Assembly (NCBI RefSeq): GCF_002959915.1
Contig: NZ_PPDE01000003.1
Coordinates: 236,567 to 300,566 of the forward strand
Length of the DNA stretch: 64,000 bases
Direction of reading: 5' to 3'
From: Veillonella atypica KON
GTDB lineage: Bacteria > Bacillota > Negativicutes > Veillonellales > Veillonellaceae
The notes under the pieces are model-generated. The model had not been told where the DNA came from. It saw nothing but the letters and a program-made list of their open reading frames with translations, and made no database searches. Every line of letters begins with the position of its first letter. The stretch's first letter is position 1. Shown in pieces: positions 53,680 to 60,427 of this stretch. A program made the translations under genes and the position numbers.

Positions 53680-54981
53680 ATGTTACAACTAGGTAAATCA
53701 GAAAAAGCGTTTGACGAAGCAAAGCGATATATGCCAGGTGGCGTTAATAGCCCTGTTCGCTCCTATCGTAGCGTAGGCTCAAACCCTCCATTTATTAGCT
53801 CCGCTAGTGGCAGCCGCATCTATGATATCGATAACAACGAATACATCGACTATGTGTTGAGCTGGGGCCCTATGATTTTGGGCCATGCGAACCCTGAGGT
53901 CGTAGCTAGTCTGCAAGAGGCTATTCCTCGTGGTACAAGCTATGGTGCGCCTACATTGTTAGAAACGGAATTGGCTAAGAAAATCCAAGCCTTCATGCCA
54001 TCTATGGAAATGGTGCGTCTCGTTAACTCTGGTACAGAGGCGACTATGAGCGCATTACGCGTAGCTCGTGGGTATACGGGCCGCGATCGTATCGTTAAAT
54101 TTGTTGGCTGTTACCATGGTCATAGTGATTCTCTATTGGTGAAAGCCGGCTCTGGCCTCGCTACATTTGGCGTGCCAGATAGCCCAGGCGTACCAAAGGG
54201 CGTTGCAGAAAATACCATCACATTGCCATACAATGGCATCGACGCGGTTAAACAATTATTCGATGAAATGGGCGATACCATTGCTTGTATTATCGTAGAA
54301 CCTGTTGCAGGTAATATGGGCTGCGTGCCACCAGTAGAAGGATTCCTTGAAACTTTGCGCGATGTAACAAAGGCGCATGGTGCCCTATTAATCTTTGACG
54401 AAGTTATGTGTGGATTCCGCGCTAGCAGCGGTGGTGCACAAAAACTATACAATATTAAACCCGATTTGACTTGCCTTGGTAAAATTGTTGGCGGTGGTAT
54501 GCCTCTTGCTGTATTTGGCGGTTCTAGCAAAATTATGAGCGAAGTAGCACCATCCGGCCCTATTTACCAAGCCGGTACTTTAAGTGGTAATCCTGTGGCT
54601 GTAACGGCGGGCCTTGCTACATTATCTATGTTGCAACGAGACCCAACCATCTTTAAACAAGTGGAAGATAGCACAAAAGCATTGTGTAATGGTCTTGAAG
54701 AATTGGCTAAGAAATACAATGTGCCAGCGGTGGTGCAACGTGTGGGTTCTATGTTTACCTTGTTCTTTACAGATAAACCGGTTCACAATTTTGATGACGC
54801 TAGTGCATGTAATGCGGACCATTTCAAGATATTCTTCCATCATAACTTGAGCCATGGTATTTACTATGCGCCAAGTCCATTTGAAAGCAACTTCGTATCC
54901 ATGTGTCATAAGGGTGCAGAAATTGATAAAACATTGGCTGTTGCAGAAGAAGCTTTCAAAATTATCAGTGAGACACTGTAA
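53680..54981 (+). CDS. hemL: Glutamate-1-semialdehyde 2,1-aminomutase
   Basis: PLP/PMP enzyme making 5-aminolevulinate. The frame includes an upstream GTG (53674), but AAGGAG at 53669-53674 favours ATG 53680 (433 residues). Motifs: PGGVNSPVRSYRSVG, LVNSGTEATMSALRVARGYTGR, LIFDEVMCGFR and the PLP lysine in TCLGKIVGGGMPLAVFGG; the C-terminal AGTLSGNPVAVTAG is typical. Completes the set of C5-pathway genes to uroporphyrinogen III in the window. Confidence 0.96.
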   Translation: MLQLGKSEKAFDEAKRYMPGGVNSPVRSYRSVGSNPPFISSASGSRIYDIDNNEYIDYVLSWGPMILGHANPEVVASLQEAIPRGTSYGAPTLLETELAKKIQAFMPSMEMVRLVNSGTEATMSALRVARGYTGRDRIVKFVGCYHGHSDSLLVKAGSGLATFGVPDSPGVPKGVAENTITLPYNGIDAVKQLFDEMGDTIACIIVEPVAGNMGCVPPVEGFLETLRDVTKAHGALLIFDEVMCGFRASSGGAQKLYNIKPDLTCLGKIVGGGMPLAVFGGSSKIMSEVAPSGPIYQAGTLSGNPVAVTAGLATLSMLQRDPTIFKQVEDSTKALCNGLEELAKKYNVPAVVQRVGSMFTLFFTDKPVHNFDDASACNADHFKIFFHHNLSHGIYYAPSPFESNFVSMCHKGAEIDKTLAVAEEAFKIISETL

Positions 54982-55015
54982 TATTCTTTTGACGTAATCG
55001 ATATAGGTGATGAAC

Positions 55016-55462
55016 ATGCAATTTTACAAGAACTTAAAACGGGCTCGTGTACGCATGGGAAAGAGCCAAATCGAAGTCGCTAAGGCTGTAGGTATTAGTA
55101 ATGCAGCATTGTCTAATTACGAGACTGGCTATAGAGAACCAGACCTCGATACACTGTGCGCGTTGGCTCGTTACTATGAGCTGACCTTAGATGAACTCGT
55201 GAATGTTAATAATGAACAGCAAGAACGCATTTATGACATTAGCACAGCTGCGAAGGATACACATATTAAGTTCAAAGGGGACTTGTATGAATTAAAAGCA
55301 TCGCAAAAGAAGGTTCTCTTGCGAGAACTGGATACAGTGTTTGAAAAATTTCAACGATCTCGTATAACATCTATCAAAGAAGGTACCTCACATCGCCACC
55401 CTCATATCAATCGGGGAGGACTGTTGGGGGCAAACCTTGCGGTGAGTCGCGGGAAAAAATGA
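55016..55462 (+). CDS. XRE family transcriptional regulator
   Basis: 148 residues from ATG 55016 (AGGTGA at 55005-55010; ATG 55010 and GTG 55007 are alternatives). The N-terminal helix-turn-helix (about 5-60) is FYKNLKRARVRMGKSQIEVAKAVGISNAALSNYETGYREPDLDTLCALARYY, a canonical XRE domain. The remaining ~85 residues are charged with a possible oligomerisation helix (LKASQKKVLLRELDTVFEKF). It is the last gene of the tetrapyrrole operon on the same strand and may autoregulate it; target unproven. Confidence 0.9.
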   Translation: MQFYKNLKRARVRMGKSQIEVAKAVGISNAALSNYETGYREPDLDTLCALARYYELTLDELVNVNNEQQERIYDISTAAKDTHIKFKGDLYELKASQKKVLLRELDTVFEKFQRSRITSIKEGTSHRHPHINRGGLLGANLAVSRGKK

Positions 55463-55521
55463 TAAGTTTTGATTGTATGACAAACGAACCTGATCCTGAG
55501 TTTCCTTTAGGAAGTCGCTAA
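55459..55521 (+). CDS. 20-codon ORF overlapping the XRE stop
   Basis: ATG 55459 overlaps the regulator's TGA (ATGA), then reads MISFDCMTNEPDPEFPLGSR to TAA at 55519-55521. The overlap suggests possible coupling, but length and lack of homology make this a weak candidate. Confidence 0.22.
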   Translation: MISFDCMTNEPDPEFPLGSR

Positions 55522-55543
55522 TTAAATAAAGTTTGATAGCATT

Positions 55544-55597
55544 AAAGCTATTATATCCAAACATATACTATTAGTATGGATATAATAGCTTTTTTAT
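55544..55597 (+). terminator. Intrinsic terminator ending the tetrapyrrole operon
   Basis: AAAGCTATTATATCCA (55544-55559) and TGGATATAATAGCTTT (55577-55592) form a 16-bp perfect stem over a 17-base loop, followed by TTTTTATTT. It marks the boundary with the AT-rich accessory island. Confidence 0.88.
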
Positions 55598-55674
55598 TTA
55601 TGTTACGTATATTGTTTTTGTAAAACATACAATTTATAATTTTATTAAGAGTAATATAACTAGTGGAGAATTGC

Positions 55675-56058
55675 ATGATAATAATAGTTTATGTGGGATT
55701 TTTAGTGTTTTTATTTTGTATGTACTTTATTAAAAATCCTTATTTTTCATTGAATAAAATAAAAATTAAACGGTCGAGATATTTATTAATATCAGAGCTT
55801 TCAATGGGTGGAATAATTTTCTTCTATACACTTTTTTCTGGATATTCTAAAATATTTAAATTTTTATTGCAGTTGGGAATGGTAACAATGTGTTTTCTAG
55901 AAATGTGGTTAAGAATTCCGGCTATTAAAGAAGATTCTAACTTATCGTCTGAAATTAAAGCAATATTGATAAAAAAAGCAAAACAAGATTTTTATTCTGT
56001 TTTGCCAGTTTTCTTTATGATGCTATGCATGGTTATTTTTGTTTATTTTCGTAACTAA
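55675..56058 (+). CDS. Small four-TM-like membrane protein of the accessory array
   Basis: 127 residues from ATG 55675 (GTGGAG just upstream). Hydrophobic segments at about 1-20, 41-58, 64-82 and 108-124, with a basic loop after the first (KIKIKRSRY) and a charged loop before the last (IKAILIKKAKQDF). Not recognised. Its length and topology resemble the gene at 57789, without obvious sequence identity. Extremely AT-rich codon use. First gene of the orphan array; possible immunity protein against a membrane-acting toxin (inference). Confidence 0.55.
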   Translation: MIIIVYVGFLVFLFCMYFIKNPYFSLNKIKIKRSRYLLISELSMGGIIFFYTLFSGYSKIFKFLLQLGMVTMCFLEMWLRIPAIKEDSNLSSEIKAILIKKAKQDFYSVLPVFFMMLCMVIFVYFRN

Positions 56059-56142
56059 ATAATAAAATATTACTATTCGATAAAAATAAGTTCTAATTAC
56101 ATTAATGGAGAAACTTATGAGGCTAGGTTTTTCGTGAATTGA
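56059..56142 (+). pseudogene. Start-less toxin-tail-like fragment 1
   Basis: The frame after the stop of the preceding gene is open and ends INGETYEARFFVN before TGA 56140-56142, 22 bases before the next ATG. It has no start codon of its own in the coding-like part (from about 56086). The position directly before a small acidic gene is like the 3' end of a CdiA-CT toxin left in front of its immunity gene. Short, so chance cannot be excluded. Confidence 0.3.
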
Positions 56143-56164
56143 ATATATAGGAAGGTTAGATAAT

Positions 56165-56623
56165 ATGAATACAACTATATATGAAGCCGTAGCTAAATAT
56201 AAAAAAGATGATACATTACCATATACAGAGTATTTTAGTTTAGGGGATTTTTCGACTAAAGATTTAGCAGAAAATGCAATAATGTTAGCTAAACAACTTC
56301 CTGGATTTAGAGAATTTTGCGATGAAAACTTTTATATTGAGGAATTTGTTTTAAATGATGGAGTACCAAGAAATTATAGTGTAGATGATCCTATCAAAAA
56401 CAATGAAGTTTTTATATTGTGGTATGGGTATGATGTGGATTCAATTTATACAGTGGGGGGAACTCTAGGTGTATTTAGTGAATATGAATATGCTGAATTA
56501 GCAAAAGAGAAATATAGTGCTTGGGACATATTTATTGTTCATGGATTAGACAATTTTGGTATTGGGAAGGTTGTATTAAACGAACGTCAATGGGTAGATG
56601 GCTTTGTAAAAGTTTATGATTAA
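56165..56623 (+). CDS. Acidic soluble protein, putative orphan immunity protein
   Basis: 152 residues, no TM or signal. Acidic (many Asp and Glu), with KYKKDDTLPYTEYFSLGDFS and FCDENFYIEEFVLNDGVPRNYSVDD. The pattern of a small, acidic, single-domain protein in an array of orphan modules suits a cytoplasmic immunity protein. AGGAAGG precedes the ATG. A 49-base piece of this gene (56201-56250) recurs as a remnant at 58224. Family not recognised. Confidence 0.6.
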   Translation: MNTTIYEAVAKYKKDDTLPYTEYFSLGDFSTKDLAENAIMLAKQLPGFREFCDENFYIEEFVLNDGVPRNYSVDDPIKNNEVFILWYGYDVDSIYTVGGTLGVFSEYEYAELAKEKYSAWDIFIVHGLDNFGIGKVVLNERQWVDGFVKVYD

Positions 56624-56784
56624 GTGCATATGGCAATAGAAGCTATTTAAATACCTTTTTGAACAAGATTATATGAACAAGTAAAGATTTTGTTTTTGCT
56701 AGACTTTAAAAGTATTACGTCATATGGAGTAATCATGGAAATGTATAAGAATCTAAAGTCTAAGTTTAATAAATTGTCTTTTAG
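56624..56784. other. Intergenic stretch in the accessory array
   Basis: AT-rich; contains a 25-codon ORF (ATG 56736 region, MEMYKNLKSKF onward) that I do not support as a gene. Confidence 0.3.
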
Positions 56785-56844
56785 AGTTCATTTGATACTG
56801 ATCGTACATTAGAGGAGTATTGTAAATATTACTACTGTTTATAA
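56785..56844 (+). pseudogene. Start-less toxin-tail-like fragment 2
   Basis: Frame open after TAG 56782-56784, reading SSFDTDRTLEEYCKYYYCL and a TAA at 56842-56844 that overlaps the next gene's ATG by one base (TAATG). This stop-start overlap is the usual toxin/immunity junction. No start codon of its own. Sequence too short to assign. Confidence 0.35.
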
Positions 56845-57257
56845 TGAGAAGATGGAGCCTAATAAAATATATGCATATAGGTTTATTAAAAGAACTTGGT
56901 CCCAAATTATTAAAATATCTGCTTAGTGGCATTGCTGCAGCCTTTATACTAATCGTAATTGTCGGCATCACTACTCGATATTATCATTATAATGACAACT
57001 CTTCTGCATTAATCAGATATGGATATTCTCTCTACAAAGAGGATTTGATTGATGAGATAAACTGGACTCGCGTTGGTGATAAGTTTATGGTGAAGAATTC
57101 TGATTATACTGACTTTAAGGCAAAGTATAATCAGAGTAAATTTTTAGATTATATAGATGATAATAAGGACAAAATTAGGGAAGGTCTTAATACCAATAGC
57201 ATTAGAGTCCAGTTATTAGAAGACTTTATACGAATTAAATATAAAATGGTGGACTGA
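56844..57257 (+). CDS. Membrane protein A of a duplicated two-gene cassette (copy 1)
   Basis: 137 residues from ATG 56844; an internal ATG at 56871 is an alternative. One TM (about 22-45, in LLKYLLSGIAAAFILIVIVGI) followed by a soluble domain with YSLYKEDLIDEINWT and FLDYI. It shares with the protein at 62067 the pattern LKYLL-GI, LY, L--I-WT and LDYI in the same order, so both belong to one undescribed family. It lies five bases before a second membrane protein whose paralogue also follows the 62067 gene. Possible immunity component (inference). Confidence 0.6.
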   Translation: MRRWSLIKYMHIGLLKELGPKLLKYLLSGIAAAFILIVIVGITTRYYHYNDNSSALIRYGYSLYKEDLIDEINWTRVGDKFMVKNSDYTDFKAKYNQSKFLDYIDDNKDKIREGLNTNSIRVQLLEDFIRIKYKMVD

Positions 57258-57262
57258 TAAAG

Positions 57263-57679
57263 ATGGTTTTCGATAGGGTTGTTATTAATAAATTAAAAAT
57301 AATTATATTTGTAGTAGGAATGATCATAGGCTCATTTAGTGGTGCTCTTGTATTAGAGAAAATAGATAATACATTAGAATCCATTTATTCTGGTAGACAA
57401 GCTCTTATTTGGAATGAATATAAAAGTTTTGATCATCGTGAGCATTTTACTATCAATGCCATCTATCCTTTTAAATATGAACTTGGTAGTGTTAGACCAT
57501 ACTTTATTGTTGATGCATTGAGTGATAGTGATATGGATACATTAGAGAAATCATTAAGATTAGATGGATGGCAACAAATAGAGAGTAATATATTTCAAAA
57601 AGAAACTAGTGGAGAAGTATTAAAGTTATCTGTAAAACCTATTAACATGAATGAATTTATGATTGTATATTATTACTAA
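57263..57679 (+). CDS. Membrane protein B of the duplicated two-gene cassette (copy 1)
   Basis: 138 residues. N-terminal TM (about 11-31, LKIIIFVVGMIIGSFSGALVL), then a soluble domain with DNTLESIYS, LGSVRPYFIVDALSD and LEKSLRLDGWQQIESN. The protein at 62457 shows LKI-F--VG-IIG, DN-L, LGS--P-FI and LE-LGW in the same order. Begins five bases after gene A, so the two are coupled. Not a known family to me. Confidence 0.6.
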   Translation: MVFDRVVINKLKIIIFVVGMIIGSFSGALVLEKIDNTLESIYSGRQALIWNEYKSFDHREHFTINAIYPFKYELGSVRPYFIVDALSDSDMDTLEKSLRLDGWQQIESNIFQKETSGEVLKLSVKPINMNEFMIVYYY

Positions 57680-57738
57680 CTTTTACAAATGGAATCCATA
57701 CTATTAGCTATGCGGTAATCGTAATAATTAATGAATAG
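57679..57738 (+). pseudogene. Start-less toxin-tail-like fragment 3
   Basis: Frame open from 57679, reading TFTNGIHTISYAVIVIINE then TAG 57736-57738, 50 bases before the next gene. Alternating hydrophobic residues suggest a terminal beta-strand. It begins abruptly at the stop of the preceding gene. Short; support comes mainly from the repeated arrangement. Confidence 0.3.
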
Positions 57739-57788
57739 TTATATAGGTAAAGTTATTCAGAAATGTATTAGTGGAGTTAGGAGCGATT

Positions 57789-58166
57789 ATGAACGCTGGG
57801 CGTATCTTATGTAGTATTTTACTTGGTATGTATGCAATATATATTATACGGAATAATACAATAACTATTGCAGGCGCAAATACTAAGAAAAGTATTCTTC
57901 TTACGATGATACAATTAGGTCAATTATTGATGATTGAATTAATGGCTATTTTCGGGGGGAGGATTTTACATAGTTTTTCTATTTTTTCGTTAATACTTGC
58001 AGTCCTTCTTTGGGGAGAAATGTTTGCATTAAAGCAAAATCTCAATGAATATTTTATGTGCAAGGAAGGGAAAAGCTATGGCATTAGTATTATAGGAATA
58101 GGTCGAATTGCTGTGTCTGTAGGGCAGAGCATTTTACTAATCTTATTAGCGATTTTTGCTTGGTAA
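57789..58166 (+). CDS. Small four-TM membrane protein of the accessory array
   Basis: 125 residues from ATG 57789; AGGAG at 57779-57783 is the ribosome-binding site, while an in-frame GTG at 57771 is upstream of it. About four hydrophobic segments (3-20, 34-52, 61-78, 104-122). Between the third and fourth lies FALKQNLNEYFMCKEGKSYG. Same size and topology as the protein at 55675. No family recognised. Preceded by a toxin-tail-like fragment, so immunity to a membrane-acting toxin is a hypothesis. Confidence 0.55.
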   Translation: MNAGRILCSILLGMYAIYIIRNNTITIAGANTKKSILLTMIQLGQLLMIELMAIFGGRILHSFSIFSLILAVLLWGEMFALKQNLNEYFMCKEGKSYGISIIGIGRIAVSVGQSILLILLAIFAW

Positions 58167-58223
58167 AATTTCTTCCGTATGAGGGGAGGAATTTAATTCA
58201 TCTTTTGGCCGTTATAGGGATTT

Positions 58224-58284
58224 ATAAAAAGATGATACATTACCATATACAGAGTACTTTAGTTTAAGGTATTTTTTAGTTTAA
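58224..58284 (+). pseudogene. Remnant duplicate of the 56165 gene
   Basis: About 50 bases (58226-58274) nearly match 56201-56250, differing at a few positions and with one A fewer in the A-run. The reading KDDTLPYTEYFSLRYFLV then stops at TAA 58282-58284. Weaker similarity extends upstream (GCCGT...ATTTATAAAAAG). It is a decayed fragment showing duplication and recombination inside the array. Confidence 0.7.
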
Positions 58285-58365
58285 TCTGGTTGTGATTGAG
58301 ATATTTCGACAAAGCATAATAGGACTATTGTTAAATTTTATTAGTTAGCTTGGTAGAGAGTTTAT

Positions 58366-59115
58366 ATGAAAAAAGCTTATATTTTTATAGTGATAGCTAT
58401 TGTAAGTCTTGGTATAGCTATATATCATCATTATCATCAAGTGGCCCATAATAATATAGTTGTTTCCACACAGTCTCATGAATTAGTAGACACCTCAATT
58501 GATGAATCGATTTCTAATCGAATTTTAGCAGTATATCCCACTGAATCTTACTATTACTATTTAGGCTACGATGGAATTGGTTGCTATGATATTAAAAATC
58601 ATATTTTAGATGTATTAGAGTTCGAGGTTTATGGTGATGAGAGTGGTCCTTTTAAAACCTATCATCCTAAATCTAAGATAGTTGTTAATAGGAAGAATAA
58701 ACTATCTGATTTTTCAAAAGAAGATTTAAATAATTTTGAAAAAATGTTAATGAATTCTGAGCATGGTGCACAATACTTTAATAAACGATGGTACCGTTCT
58801 GGTTATGAAGCCACTTTTTTGGATTTAGATAATCATCTTATTATTACGAATGATGTGCGAGGTGTAAAAGATACACCTACTAAAATTTTAATATTTAATG
58901 TGAGTGGCTTTATTATCATTGATAAAGAAACCAATGATATGCAAGTTTATTTTGATGAAAGTATTGCGGGTAAAAAAGCTAGAGATTCAGCTGTTTCAAT
59001 CTTAAAACATGTTTATGGAGAACATCTGATAATTCTAAATAGTATAGATCAAATTGAAGAGAATGAGAGAAATATTTTGTTGCAACTAAGAGATCAATAC
59101 ATTAGTAAAAAATAA
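58366..59115 (+). CDS. Signal-anchored unknown protein of the accessory array
   Basis: 249 residues: N-terminal hydrophobic segment (about 4-19, AYIFIVIAIVSLGIAIYHH) without a clear lipobox, then a histidine- and tyrosine-rich soluble domain with RILAVYPTESYYYYLGYDGIGCYDIKNHILDVLEFEVYG and FNKRWYRSGYEATFLDLDNHLIITNDVRG. Probably periplasmic/extracytoplasmic. Not recognised. Preceded by the 58224 remnant and immediately followed by another start-less fragment. Confidence 0.6.
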   Translation: MKKAYIFIVIAIVSLGIAIYHHYHQVAHNNIVVSTQSHELVDTSIDESISNRILAVYPTESYYYYLGYDGIGCYDIKNHILDVLEFEVYGDESGPFKTYHPKSKIVVNRKNKLSDFSKEDLNNFEKMLMNSEHGAQYFNKRWYRSGYEATFLDLDNHLIITNDVRGVKDTPTKILIFNVSGFIIIDKETNDMQVYFDESIAGKKARDSAVSILKHVYGEHLIILNSIDQIEENERNILLQLRDQYISKK

Positions 59116-59282
59116 TTTGCGTGAGCGTAGTTAGTGAAAAGGTTAAATTTAGATCTAGTGATAATTATAAAGGTGTTTTGGGGATGTTTAACCCCATTGG
59201 TGTAGAATGGCAACAAAGTGGTGCTATTGCAACAACTAATGCATATGTAGAATTCCAAATGGAAGTAGAGGTTAATAAGTAG
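59109..59282 (+). pseudogene. Start-less toxin-tail fragment abutting the next gene
   Basis: Open from 59109 (a TAA in frame lies just upstream), reading CVSVVSEKVKFRSSDNYKG, then VLGMFNPIGVEWQQSGAIA and finally TTNAYVEFQMEVEVNK before TAG 59280-59282. The next gene's ATG starts at 59283 with no gap. A GTG at 59121 lacks an SD. The coding-like 50 residues directly joined to a small membrane gene are the best example here of a CdiA-CT end in front of its immunity gene; no toxin family recognised. Confidence 0.5.
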
Positions 59283-59771
59283 ATGTGGAAAAAGAGATTA
59301 CTGATAATTAGTATATTAGGAAATATTCTTTCTCTGTTTTTAATTGGTATCTATTTTTTAGTGAATTCCTGGTTTTTTCATGCTGAATTAGGAAGTATAG
59401 TTGGTATAAAGCCTGATTATCTGATTCAGTTAAATAATGAAGGCGTTTTGTATGACTATAGACAAATGATAAGTATTGCCTCTGGTATAAGGTCATACAA
59501 ATTGATAAACTCCTTAGAATCAGATAATTATCATATATACAAATCAATTTATAATCATCAGATTTTCATTGGTCAAGTTGATCAAATTCATCAAAAATAT
59601 ATTATTTATGATGGGTATTTAGATCACTATATATTTGTAAATCTTAAATTTAATATGGATGAAAAACAATATGATGATTTTATTGGAAGAATAAAGGTAA
59701 TAGATGGTTATGAAAATGTTCCTATAAGATATCGCAAGTTAATTGAAAATGGCAACTGGGAATATCTTTAA
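59283..59771 (+). CDS. Membrane-anchored putative immunity protein
   Basis: 162 residues: N-terminal TM (about 6-27, LLIISILGNILSLFLIGIYFLV) followed by a soluble domain rich in Tyr, Ile and Asp (YDYRQMISIASGIRSYKL, HQKYIIYDGYLDHYIFVNL, FIGRIKVIDGYENVPIRY). It starts directly at the end of the upstream fragment, with no separate SD visible, so it was translationally coupled to that fragment's parent gene. Family not recognised; immunity role is inference from context. Confidence 0.55.
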   Translation: MWKKRLLIISILGNILSLFLIGIYFLVNSWFFHAELGSIVGIKPDYLIQLNNEGVLYDYRQMISIASGIRSYKLINSLESDNYHIYKSIYNHQIFIGQVDQIHQKYIIYDGYLDHYIFVNLKFNMDEKQYDDFIGRIKVIDGYENVPIRYRKLIENGNWEYL

Positions 59772-59995
59772 TTCATTTTTAACTGGCATAGGTATATTGA
59801 ATTAGGCCTAGAATTATGTTTAAGAAATTTAGTAGCTAAGGGCAATTCTGCGCTTGCGTGAGAGAATAAGCCTATGCTTATGAAAAAAGCAAAAAAAAGA
59901 TTTTTGTTTCGTAATAATTATATTGGTTATATTTCAACTGAAAATTATTTTTAATGCTATAAATGATAATTAAAATTAGACTTGGGTTGGTGAGT
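59772..59995. other. Degenerate intergenic stretch
   Basis: The frame after the preceding stop is open for 29 codons (NWHRYIELGLELCLRNLVA, then KGNSALA) before TGA, continues in the same frame to a second stop near 59953. This could be another degraded tail, but it is not clear enough to call. Confidence 0.3.
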
Positions 59996-60415
59996 ATGAC
60001 TAGAAGTTATTTTAAATTGAATAGGATTCCATTTGTAGTTAAACTTTATATTGGATTTGTCTTATTGGTATTCCTATTAATGGGAATTACGTATTTACAT
60101 GCGTATATTAAAAGGCCAGAGCAAATGCAAAGTCTTCAATTGTATGAGCAAAAATTAGAAACCATATCCTCAAAAAAAGTAAATGAAGCGTATTATGTAT
60201 CTGGCAGAGCATCTCAAAATAATAATCTGGAAATTACATATGCCTCTATTACAATTGATGATATTAAAGGGATACTTTCAAAACAAAATATAGGATGGAA
60301 TGAAATAAGTAAAAATCGTATAGTTGGACATGACTATGATGCTAACGTTTATATCGAGTTATTTAAAGAAGTAGGTTCTAATAGGGTGATTTTAATATTA
60401 CAAAGAACAAATTGA
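59996..60415 (+). CDS. Membrane-anchored protein related to component B of the cassette
   Basis: 139 residues from ATG 59996 behind GGTGAG; an earlier ATG at 59963 is possible. TM at about 17-38 (LYIGFVLLVFLLMGITYLHAY), then LQLYEQKLETISSKK and a domain with IDDIKGILSKQNIGWNEISKN. The GW motif with flanking leucine-rich helix resembles LEKSLRLDGWQQIESN of the protein at 57263 and LEGLGW at 62457, suggesting one broad family. It precedes the CdiA remnant by 12 bases. Confidence 0.55.
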   Translation: MTRSYFKLNRIPFVVKLYIGFVLLVFLLMGITYLHAYIKRPEQMQSLQLYEQKLETISSKKVNEAYYVSGRASQNNNLEITYASITIDDIKGILSKQNIGWNEISKNRIVGHDYDANVYIELFKEVGSNRVILILQRTN

Positions 60416-60427
60416 CACTATAGGTAA

